Assembly (NCBI GenBank): GCA_002633005.1
Contig: NMRA01000177.1
Span: forward strand, 1 to 64,000
Reading direction: 5' to 3'
DNA length: 64,000 nucleotides
Source: Phoronis australis
Taxonomy: Eukaryota > Phoronida > Phoronidae
Shown here: positions 49,801 to 57,600 of the stretch, piece by piece
Layout: each line of letters starts with the position of its first letter
Numbering within the stretch: the stretch's first letter is position 1
Made by a program: the position numbers and the translations under genes
Notes under the pieces: model-generated
Seen by the model: only the letters and a program-made list of their open reading frames with translations
Database searches by the model: none
What the model was told of the DNA's origin: nothing

Positions 49801-52417
49801 CGATTCAAACTAACTCGGGTAATGGCGAGTTTGCTCCTCAATACCTTCCAAGTACGGGAAAGTCAGTCACAAAACGACACGCATGTCACTAGTATTAACT
49901 TTCTTTCCGAGGTATAAAACAAAGCCGGGATTTGGTTTTTACATATTGTGAAAAGACGTTTTTGAAAACTGAAGTTGTGTAAAATGAAAGTGACACGCCA
50001 TATAAGCTGCGTGTCAATTTTAAACCACACGCGGTCGTTTGTAGTGCACTATGATGGGCGCTAGCTTGAACTGTGGGTGCTTAATTGGAAATTCTCAAAA
50101 TTTAAGGGGGGACTTTTAATCAGTGAGCGCTTACCGATTATGAAACACTTTAAAGGTAGGGAGTAGGCTTGTGCGTGAGCATAGTCGTTAACCTCAGTGT
50201 TTGCGGTAATAAGATATTAAAACGCTGCAATGGTAAGAAACGTTATAATAATACGATTTTGCGAGGCAAACTCCACGTAGTAGGTGTGACTTTCTGGATA
50301 TCGTTACCACATACATTGTACCCTTTTTAGCCACCCGGAATGATTTTGTTTTTAACTGCCCGCTTCAGCCGGAACAAGGTTGTTTCTATAGGAGTTTGAA
50401 CATTTTACGGCGACGGTGGTTCGGGGAGCGAAATGTATGTTGCCGGGGGGTGTATAAAAAAGAATGAAAAGTTCGCTAACTTGAACCACAATTTCGCATC
50501 TAGTGCCAGTTTAGTTGCAATAGCTGGCTACAGGCATAGAATACAGGGTTTATAGAACATCGACCTCGGGAAACATCGGAACAGGAAAACGTCAGTTCTG
50601 GGTTATATCGGTCCCGGGACATCGGGTCTTATATAACCGCTGGGAATCTGAGTTCATTTTCAAATAAACCAGAGCCAAGCCGGTATACCCTTTCATTTAG
50701 GACTGTCGCTGTTCTTTGAAGTGGTGCGTAAGCGTGAGTTCACAGACTTGAATCGCTGGGGCAGGCCTACAGTTTACGTTGGCAACAATGAGTGAAAGAC
50801 AAATCATATTTCGCGCACGTAGCCCCAGAAACAAGTAAAGGGTTTGAGAATTTCTTGGCAACTGAAAGTAAAGATGTGACCGTCGTTTGGCGATTAATAA
50901 GGCTGTTATTTTCACTTTGGCTGTCTTAATACGATAAAAAGGAGAAGCACATCTCAGTCTAAGTCACGACTGCCTGCACGCTAATGGTGCCGCAGTGCGA
51001 TATCAGGGATATTGTCGTGGATTTTTGGTAAATGGAATAAGGACATCTTACGCAAAAAATAAAGATATTTGTCAACCACAAAGTATGGTAAGTTGACCGC
51101 TTTAGAATTAGTAGAAACACCGCTTTGTGACGTTTTATCACGTGCTATGCAGTGCCCGAAACTTTCTTCGGCGAATCCGGAAATTTGCAAAAGTGGCCGA
51201 AAATGTTAGCCAATGAAACGCGTCAAAGATCGATTCTGCATACCCCATGTTCACGCGACCTGCTTACACTCATCGGGAGGGTTTTTCTCAATTAGTGTTC
51301 TTTTGAACTTGGATTTGGCAGCAACCAAATAACGTTCGGATTAACAAGAAGAAGAATTGCTTTATATTTGCTGAGAAGGGTAAAAACTCAGCTCGCATAC
51401 GTTGGAAATTGCAGCTTGCATTTTGCGACTTGATACGAGTTGACACAAATCTCAGCTCGCATTTCCAAATTTCAGGTCGCAAATGCGACCTGCAGCTCGT
51501 TATGTCGAGCCCTGACTACAGTACAACTAGTATACTGGGGAACCCAATGTTCGTCCGCCTAAGCATAAAACCGACTTGCTGTTGTACTCACCGAATTATT
51601 CCACTTCAAAGTTATGATCTGAATAGGATTCGATGTAACTCTCACAGATATACCGCATTCATCGATTCGGAAGTTTTCTTTAATTTGTGCCGAGTTATTT
51701 CAAATGTGCACTGCCTTCGGCAGCCATTTTATTGTGACACCTAAGTTCGTCATATGCTGCCCCCTTTTGTAAAAACTGAGAAATATGCAGAAAAAGGCCA
51801 ACGAAGTAATGAAAATTGCAACAGCCTGTTTTTATTGACATAAACTCGATTTGAAGCTTTGATGTTGAGCTCTGCACTGTGGTTTCCAATAAAAGCCAAT
51901 TGGACAACATTTCAATGCAGTTTAATGGTGAATGCGTGAGGCAAAAATGTTAAGAACCCAGCGTATCGCATTTGTCTGCGGATTTTTCCTTTGGCCTTCT
52001 AGATCCTACTAGTGCCTGGGACAAACAGATACATTGCATAAACAAACCCTGGATCATGTTTTGTGTCCCGTCGGAAGAAAATTTAAATTCGAAAACATCT
52101 TCTGAAAACGCACAAAAAAGTGTATTAGTAAAATCTACTGATTTTTAAGTGGTTTTAAAAAACAATCGGTAAACTCACCGATTTTTGTCTCATTACTTTG
52201 ATACGTGTCTCTTCCGATAAGTTAGTACCTAACGTGCAGACGAGCACTCCAAATTGGAACGCTAAGTCCCGCGTGGTTGCGCTGCACGCGAAACAAGATG
52301 GCGGACGAACTTTGGAGCCTGTCGAAAATAGGTAACCGGACTATATATGACTATTTTTCTATGTGTCTTACCTTCCATCGTAGCAACCACGACAAGAAAC
52401 TTATTCTTCGCCACCAT
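25569..52417 (-). CDS. CEP120: CEP120, centrosomal protein of about 1,014 residues, 21 coding exons
   Basis: CEP120 works at daughter centrioles in centriole elongation and ciliogenesis. Exons in order: 52372-52417, 47492-47760, 46225-46363, 44111-44274, 42766-42963, 41687-41806, 40588-40689, 39777-39999, 37966-38188, 37092-37241, 35519-35636, 34123-34187, 33431-33530, 32674-32820, 32223-32312, 31377-31469, 30759-30871, then one of two copies of exon 18 (28869-28917 or 27185-27233) and exon 19 (28622-28744 or 26938-27060), then 26153-26397 and 25569-25836. Every junction has GT/AG and agreeing phase, and the total is 3,045 coding bases (human about 986 residues). From memory of the human protein, similarity runs along its whole length: N-terminal C2/DUF3668, a central C2, a coiled coil, and a conserved C-terminal motif. 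The tandem copy of exons 18-19 is discussed in findings. Confidence 0.95.
26153..32820 (-). CDS. CEP120: CEP120 exons 14-20: coiled-coil region
   Basis: Residues about 640-925. Exon 14 ends in a Glu/Leu helix ([17 protein letters not shown]). Exon 15 has [18 protein letters not shown], exon 17 [20 protein letters not shown], and exon 19 [16 protein letters not shown]. Exon 20 has [20 protein letters not shown] and [15 protein letters not shown]. These are the most conserved stretches against human CEP120 as I recall it, and they form the centriole-targeting coiled coil. A duplicated, non-functional end of exon 14 lies at 32544-32592. Confidence 0.93.
27285..27345. repeat. end of a CCGTCATGACGG-family MITE
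   Basis: The end reads AAAAGTAATCAGACGAGATG then CCCGTCATGACGG, matching the element ends at 18.3, 21.0 and 47.8 kb. No opposite end is found nearby. The duplicate unit B has the same fragment at about 28974. Confidence 0.5.
27674..27865. repeat. TA-flanked MITE with ~45-bp inverted ends (unit A)
   Basis: CACCTTATTCACGCAGTCAC at the left and the inverse of CACCTTATTTACGCAGTCGC at the right, each followed by AAAGTGAGCCTCTTTTTA-like sequence, flanked by TA. The TA duplication and long simple ends suggest a Tc1/mariner-mobilised MITE. The copy in unit B is 29363-29555. Confidence 0.7.
28381..28450 (+). repeat. tRNA-derived SINE relic
   Basis: TTAGCTCTACTAAGAAAGC followed by GGTCATGGGTTCAAATC resembles polymerase III A and B boxes at tRNA spacing. 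The arms do not fold into a proper cloverleaf, so this is a relic and not a tRNA gene. A second copy lies in unit B at about 30067-30136. Confidence 0.4.
28613..28613. other. single N at a duplication junction
   Basis: One undetermined base lies exactly between the end of unit A and the start of unit B. This is where an assembler would join two overlapping or allelic contigs. Confidence 0.95.
28614..30298. repeat. tandem duplicate unit B (CEP120 exons 18-19)
   Basis: A unit of 1,685 bases with exon 18 at 28869-28917 and exon 19 at 28622-28744. Both exon copies are intact. Splicing exon 19 of this unit into exon 18 of unit A would shift the frame and hit a TGA after four codons. Confidence 0.95.
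32544..32592 (-). repeat. duplicated end of CEP120 exon 14 with decoy donor
   Basis: It matches 32651-32699, the real end of exon 14 plus its donor. The copy keeps AAGCTGTTTGAG and a GTAAGT donor (at 32567). Upstream the copy diverges and no matching acceptor keeps the frame. It is an old local duplication, 107 bases away. Confidence 0.6.
32884..33230. repeat. two diverged tandem copies, about 195 bp each
   Basis: Copy one starts at about 32884 and copy two at about 33081. Shared blocks include GCCCATGGGC, AAGCACATGCACCAATAT or its variant, GGCATTATTTC and a GACCCATGAGCCTAAA block. It sits in the intron between CEP120 exons 13 and 14. Confidence 0.55.
33431..38188 (-). CDS. CEP120: CEP120 exons 9-13: central C2 domain
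   Basis: Residues about 421-639. Exon 9 has [20 protein letters not shown]. Exon 10 has [20 protein letters not shown] and [20 protein letters not shown]. Exon 11 has [20 protein letters not shown] and exon 13 [17 protein letters not shown]. The order and spacing match the third C2 domain of human CEP120 as I recall it. Junction phases are 1, 2, 2, 0, 2 and 0 through the block. Confidence 0.93.
38906..39004. repeat. 99-bp palindromic MITE
   Basis: Ends CGCTTTCCCATTAGGGG and CCTCTAATGGGAAAGCG are near-perfect inverse copies, and the inner parts (TTACCTTTACC, ACTTTGC) are also partly repeated. It lies in the CEP120 intron between exons 8 and 9. Confidence 0.7.
39468..39632. repeat. interspersed repeat, partner at 58107-58250
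   Basis: It shares, in order, CAAAAAT, a T-rich run, CATTGTTGTGAAYGCC, TTTGTCT and CTTGAACATG with a segment in the casein kinase intron. Family and ends are unknown. Confidence 0.5.
40588..47760 (-). CDS. CEP120: CEP120 exons 2-7: N-terminal C2 / DUF3668 region
   Basis: Residues about 16-346. Exon 2 has [43 protein letters not shown] and [15 protein letters not shown], a typical C2 fold. Exon 3 continues with [20 protein letters not shown]. Exon 4 has [11 protein letters not shown], exon 5 [14 protein letters not shown] and ERASVRLRS, exon 6 [20 protein letters not shown], and exon 7 [11 protein letters not shown]. These correspond in order to the human DUF3668 region. Exon 8 (39777-39999) is a Pro/Ala/Gly/Asp-rich linker with little conservation. 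Confidence 0.95.
42700..42770. repeat. 21-bp tandem repeats across a CEP120 donor site
   Basis: About three head-to-tail units of CCTGGTCAWGTGAACACAGT begin directly at the exon 5 donor at 42765. On the minus strand each unit carries CAGGTACTG or CAGGCACTG, so donor-like sites are repeated every 21 bases. Confidence 0.75.
43535..43569. repeat. (TG)n microsatellite
   Basis: About 35 bases of alternating T and G with two C interruptions, next to a MITE in a CEP120 intron. Confidence 0.9.
43575..43845. repeat. MITE of the CCGTCATGACGG family
   Basis: The left end has AAATCAGACAAAATGG and the right end TTTCGTCTGAAC followed by TGTACTGTAC. The inner palindromes are degraded (TTTTCATGACAAC, GTCAAGACGGG). 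It is in the CEP120 intron between exons 4 and 5. Confidence 0.5.
45206..46115 (+). mobile_element. deleted PIF/Harbinger-type transposon
   Basis: A 910-base element with 28-base near-perfect inverted ends starting TGCCCGGTTGCATGAAACAG and a 3-base target duplication CAG on both sides (45203-45205, 46116-46118). Plus-strand sequence from about 45400 resembles the N-terminus of Harbinger nucleases: a NPLETFSDS stretch, [11 protein letters not shown], then [13 protein letters not shown]. It is broken by an in-frame stop, and the catalytic region is missing. So this is a non-autonomous copy. Its right end lies 110 bases from the end of CEP120 exon 3. Confidence 0.8.
47772..48030. repeat. MITE of the CCGTCATGACGG family
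   Basis: It begins with TTCAAAAACTGACCCATTAT and CTCGTCATGACGGCTTGCCA and ends with TTAATTTTGTATTGTACTGT. It starts only about 12 bases upstream of the CEP120 exon 2 acceptor, so it forms the pyrimidine-tract side of that intron. Confidence 0.6.
48228..48300. repeat. short copy of the 1.3-kb MITE
   Basis: Inverted ends CATGAGCGGCGCA and TGCACTGCCCATG, an inner CACTTTTTTCAGTGCTG, and a short TATAC direct repeat on both sides. Relative of 1294-1519. Confidence 0.6.
49356..51514. mobile_element. 2.16-kb inverted-repeat DNA transposon, no transposase seen
   Basis: The ends are CAGGGCTCGAC and GTCGAGCCCTG, flanked by ACTAC on both sides (49351-49355, 51515-51519). Inside each end is a cluster of short repeats, CAGGTCGCATTT and CAGCTCGCATT types, about four at the left (49380-49460) and several at the right (51390-51500). 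Clustered subterminal repeats are typical hAT transposase-binding sites, but the 5-bp duplication is short for hAT. No long frame inside. It lies in CEP120 intron 1. Confidence 0.7.
52372..52417 (-). CDS. CEP120: CEP120 exon 1: start codon
   Basis: It encodes [16 protein letters not shown] (last codon split) and ends at a strong GTAAGA donor in phase 1, matching exon 2. The human start as I recall is of the same MVxKxxxLxVVxxxEG form, which fixes this ATG. The context is AACAAGATGG, a YY1-like start-site motif. Confidence 0.9.
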
Positions 52418-53531
52418 CTTGTTTATGTAAGGGCGTCCACCAAAACGCAAAAACACAGAAGTTATGTCATGAAAGAACGGACAAATCGCTATCAATTCAC
52501 TCAAAAGCACAACATGTCAACAACACTGTTGATCGGTAAACTATTTCAAGGCAGGCGCCATTTTTCAAGTTTTGACAAAATGAGAAACGTAAAAAAATAC
52601 TGCTTATGAGACTTGTAAAAAAAAACATTTGGCTCCGATATCTGTTTTAAAATTTAGTGAGAAAATCTAACCGTCTTCACATCGTAATAATAAAAACAAA
52701 ACTTTGTATTTTCATCAAGTTCTTGAAGGAAATGACGTCAAAAATGAGCTGACATGACGTCATAAAAGTGAATGAATACATTCGAATTAATATATAAGAC
52801 GCTATTCCGGAAAACTAAATTTGCTTAAAAGCTGATATTTACTCATATATTTCTAAAAATAAGAAGTTGGCAATTTCAATAAAGCTTAATTATATAAAGC
52901 TAGCGCTGTTGACACCCTGGTGACCATTCTGTATATTTGTTGGGCGCTGCCTGTGAACACTGTACTCACCGGTATATCCATACGCCAATAAAAGTGACTA
53001 CTTAAATTTCTGTATTTTACTGTTAATTTAATTGCACAAAATATCATACATAAAATCTTATTTCCACATTATTTACAATGTTCCTTTTAGATTTTAATGA
53101 CATCTTAAAAAGAAAAAAGATTTGAAGAGCGCATAAATTTTAATGGCGGAATGTTGGTAAATCGGTTTTGTGTAAAATCTGGATGCGAAGACACAAGAAA
53201 GCGCAAGGGACAAGTTCATAGAACAAATTCAAGGACATAGTTTTTCATCTTTTAGGACTTCTGTAGCTGTATTGTGTGGTGTATACTCTTGAAATATTAT
53301 TGGAGTTCGTAACCATGTAATAATTTCTTCGACATTCCGCTGATTTCTTGGTGAAAGAGATCTTCAAATGGCCAAGAAAAAGTCGACGTTCGACCCTTTC
53401 ATCGCGATGAATTACACTTCGTCGACGAGGCCCTGAATTCTTTCAAAATTACGACCCTCACAAACTCACGTTGTTGCTACTGGAATTAGCCGGAAGAAGC
53501 TGTGCTATTCTCGCCTTCGTTAAAGAAGGAA
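52418..53531. promoter_or_regulatory. head-to-head intergenic region of CEP120 and the casein kinase gene
   Basis: About 1.1 kb separates the two start codons, so both promoters and 5' untranslated parts lie here. GGCGCCATTTTT at about 52554 is a YY1-type element near the CEP120 side. Two TGACGTCA sites lie at 52733-52762. The rest is AT-rich. The start sites themselves cannot be read from sequence. Confidence 0.55.
52733..52762. promoter_or_regulatory. pair of perfect CRE (TGACGTCA) sites
   Basis: TGACGTCA at 52733-52740 and again at 52755-52762, 22 bases start to start (two helical turns). These are consensus CREB/ATF sites, 316 and 338 bases from the CEP120 ATG and about 770-800 from the kinase ATG. 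Binding is inferred. Confidence 0.6.
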
Positions 53532-53718
53532 ATGCAGAGAGATCGTGATACTGGAGATAATAGGCGTGCATCAAGCAGCAGAACAAACGATCGGACTAGA
53601 AACATGCATTCTAACACCAGACAGAGTACACATGCTGGCTCCAGTGTGCTGATGGTGGGGCCAAATTTCAGAGTTGGTAAAAAAATTGGTTGTGGAAACT
53701 TTGGCGAACTTCGTCTAG
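53532..53718 (+). CDS. CSNK1G: casein kinase 1 gamma, coding exon 1
   Basis: CK1-gamma is a membrane-anchored Ser/Thr kinase acting in Wnt/LRP6 and related signalling. This exon gives 62 residues: a Ser/Arg/Asn-rich variable head, then [20 protein letters not shown] followed by FGELRL. That is the family's signature up to the Gly-rich ATP loop (Gly53, Gly55, Gly58). An in-frame TAG at 53487 and no other ATG make 53532 the start. The donor GTAATT is in phase 1, which matches exon 2 at 60174. The body of the kinase and the C-terminal lipidation signal must lie beyond 64000. Which vertebrate gamma paralogue it matches is not meaningful; invertebrates usually have one. Confidence 0.93.
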
Positions 53719-53839
53719 GTAATTATTTAGGTGATGGACTCACTGATTTGTCAAAAAATGTTATATTCAAATGGACACAGTCACAGATTCCTGTGGCTGT
53801 GCCAAGCCAAGTGAAGTGGTCTTGCTTGTCACTCATCAG

Positions 53840-54597
53840 GGTAATTGTTTACAATATGACGACATTGACTTACACATATGATTTCAGTATTGTTTGATTC
53901 CTTGCAACGTTATCTTTCTAAATATACAACAAATTTTTTCCTACCCCGCTCCCTTAGTATTTTATCGTGAAATTTCCTGGTACTCGGTAGTAACACCGCC
54001 ATGTTGGAATGGAAGGAGTCACCTGGCGGTCAAAAACTGAACTAATCTACAGACTTCTGCAGATTGTCGCTTTTCATAGGTTCAAATTGACCGATACCCG
54101 TCAATCCACTGCCTGAGTTACGGTCTCAAGGGTTCGAATTCAAACCTATAGTGACCATGGTACGCATCTGCTAGCAAGAATCCACGAAAAAGCGGAAGTT
54201 CTTTTTGAGGTCCAACTTGGTGAAAAGGATTTCACTTCAAACAATTTTCGTGGAAAATGGTCACAATTATATAAAAATTGGAAAAGGTGAAATGCCGCTA
54301 CTTGTTTCTCCATATTATGTCGGGGAAAACTTTAGCGGGAATCTTGCGCGGGCAAACACCATTCAGAATCGATGATGCTGTTTCATTCATTAACAACAGG
54401 TGTCGGTGTAATCTTGAGTTGAGCTAACATGGCGGTGTCAATCGGGAAATAGTGCGAACCGAAATTCGACGATAAAATACGGAGGAAACGCGGTAGGGGA
54501 TGCATTCATATATTTTTGGAAAGATAACGCTGAAAGGAATCAAACGATACCAAAATCATATGTGTAAGTCAATGTCGTCATGTTGTAAATAATTACC
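53840..54597. mobile_element. Mutator-like fold-back element with perfect 8-bp target duplication
   Basis: A 758-base element bounded by CTCATCAG direct repeats (53832-53839, 54598-54605). The ends are long inverted copies of about 175 bases each, starting GGTAATTGTTTACAA and running through GACGACATTGACTTACACAT to CACCGCCATGTT. The arms differ at a modest number of places. No transposase. Long terminal inverted repeats with an 8-9-bp duplication suggest Mutator-like mobilisation. It lies 121 bases after the casein kinase exon 1 donor. Confidence 0.8.
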
Positions 54598-54605
54598 CTC
54601 ATCAG

Positions 54606-57600
54606 TTATTTCTGTTGATTTCGAGTAGATAGACTGTGTCGCCCTCTGAATTGGACTAGAGTACAGGAAGGGAAATTTCTGACTGAATAAGTGACTGACA
54701 TCTAATGTTTACGTGGGAAACGGATTGTTTTTCTACCCTAAAAGTTAGGTCTTTTTCAATATCTTTCTGGGAACTTCCTCTATTCCAATGCTTGCAAATT
54801 CTGTTAATATCATGATTTTCTTTTGTGGACTTCATTGCTAACCTGACCAAAAGGTTGCCATTCGCAGTTTGCCAGTCATCTTGGAGGTGTCATACTCAAA
54901 CAAGTGGACCTAAAATCTGACACACGTAAAAATCATATGTTTCATAAAATCGTTTTCGAAGCAAAAGCTTTAAAACAAATGACACCAAATCACATTCAAT
55001 TAAATTGCATTCACGACAACACCACCTTGTCTTTTAGAGCATTGTCTTGTTTTGATTTTTTATAAATGCCGGTAGAGGGCGGAATTTAGAAGTCATGTTG
55101 ACCCAAAGTGGATGAGTGCATAAATTTAATACATTTTTAAAAGTTGAACTTGAAATCGATCTCCATAGTGAAAACATCCAAATGAACTGGCATCCCTCCA
55201 CTGTTTCCGTTTTTTCATTTGCGTTTTTATGATGTCAAATCCCGGCAGCACTTATAAGTGTGTCTTATTAAGAAGAGAATGTAATTGCACGTCCTTCGTA
55301 CATCTGCACTGATTCATCGCATGCTTTCATCAAATAACATTTCATAGATATTTTTGTGCCAACAGTATAAATATGACAATACACAAGTTGCAATATGGTG
55401 TGGTCTATGTGGCAACATGGTGTCCAATTTTTGGGTCCTTTAAAATTTTTTAGTTGTCTTCTTTAGTAAGAACATAAAATGTTACTGAAGGTAAGTCTTC
55501 TTTTGAGTTAAGGACTTAGAACAATGTTACATGATGGAAAATGTGCCAGAACATCCGATATATTTATCGCTGTTTCTGTTGGTGCCAATCATTTTCAGAC
55601 AGAGCATCCTTCTCTGAAAGGGAACGTGTACAGTCGAACGTTTTTGGTTCGCAGTTGACGTGGTAGTTAAATGTGGCAATAGTTTTTTAGGCCCTGTCAT
55701 CTGTAAAGACGTGCAGGGGTCAACATAACGACTCGTATTTGGTTAAAGTATTTGACCAGGATCTAATCATTTTTAGCTCTGTAAAACTGAATTCAACTTT
55801 ACACCCAAGGGAATCTTTCAACATTTACTTTCCAAACAGTTATTAAACTTAGTTGACATACCAACTCTGACCTCAAACTTTAGAAGCTTGATGGAAAATT
55901 CTTGGAAATTTTACTCGGTTCCTGTGTGAGGAGAGGAATTTTGTGATTACAAAATGCATGTTGCATATGACAGTAATCTTTAAATTAAATTTCTATGGAA
56001 TATGAATATTTTTTAATATGGACACGAAATTTAAAGCCTGTGAAGTAGATGCCACCTGTTGTCCCATTCTTTCGTTTTTATTGAATGACGCGCCGTTACA
56101 CATCTGATTTATTAGAGGTGACATGGCATTTCGCATGCAAATTTAGGCAGTTTTAGCCTGGCGGAGTTCTCCATTGGTCATGTGGGAATCTGGGATCTAA
56201 TTTGATTCTGATTTGTGTCGTAGCCAATTGGCATTTTTGGGAACTCCATCTACAGCAAAACATACCCATTAGCAGCACAAATGCATTGTGGGGGTGGTTG
56301 TGGTCTCGTTAACATTGAAAACTTAGAAACTTGTACAAACCTTGGTTGCATTGTGTTGGAAGTATTAGTAGGAATTTAGCAAGTAAAGCTTGTGTGATCA
56401 TGCGCTTCGCTTGTAATACATAGTGACAGTGTTCTCATCTGGATTGAAATTGAACACAGTGAGTATAACACAACACTGTGAATCGCACTGGTTAAGCTGA
56501 GTCTGGAAGATGAAGCCACTTGCGTTCTGTGTATTTGGTTATTTAGACTAGGTTATCATTTTGATAGAATTGAGACTGCAGAGGCCACTAGGCTGCAGAA
56601 TGGGATAGTGACTTGCAAACTTTTACTGGTTGGTACCACTTAAGAGCATTGTATTGCGAAGATGTGTGACAATCTTAAAATTTGATTGCGATGGTCAAAT
56701 TTGAGCGTGGGGTTTCATAACTGGCGTGGTGTGACGCACCACACCCGAAAAGCCTGTTGAGAACTTTGCGTTTAGACTTCACGTAAAGCCATCCCACAAT
56801 TTCTTAAGTGTATCTGCTGTAGCTGTGGAATTGAACTTGAACCTTGCTCCAACGCGGTGCTAGTATATGCGTCTTTTATGAAAAAGTGAGCAAATAAAAT
56901 TTTACGCCTGTTTCAGCCAGAAGTTTTCTGAAAATTGCCTTATTGTTTCCGCTGTATTGGTGCCGCTCGTTTATTTCTATTATATTGTTCACGCCATGTT
57001 TGGTAGCTCTCGAAAGTGGGAAAAACACTGCCTTCTTCAAATAGTAAGACGAGCAACTTGAACAGGTCTTATTCTGAACGATCGTTAATCGATCTATGAT
57101 CAGCATGGCTCTCAATGAACGTATTTGATGACTTACCTTAATGTTGGACCAATGGTTACTAAAAACCAAGGAAACGACTAGTGATTGTGAATTTTTAAAA
57201 GTAATTTAAATCCATAAAATTGTCCGCATCCGTGAATTCGATTCATTTTCTGTTAACCTGGAAGATTGGAGTGTCCGTTGCTATCGCGGGAATAACTGCG
57301 GTGCTCCCATCGCTGATTTAGTTGAGATCTGTTGGATGCACTAGTCTCAAATTAGCTGGCTTGTTTGGAAAATTGATTAGGTTTTACATACATCTGAGCT
57401 CTGAGAGGCATCAAATTGCTTTGATCTTGACATGATTAAAGTTTTCTTGTATATGATTGCATCTAGTATTTGTTTGAAATACAAATATGTCTTTAAAAGC
57501 ACATGCTTCCTCCCACTGAAGTATTTCATAGGCCCATTTTTTTGTCAATTGACTTCTCAAATAATTTACGAAGTTGTGAGCTCGTAGTACGGTTTTGTAG

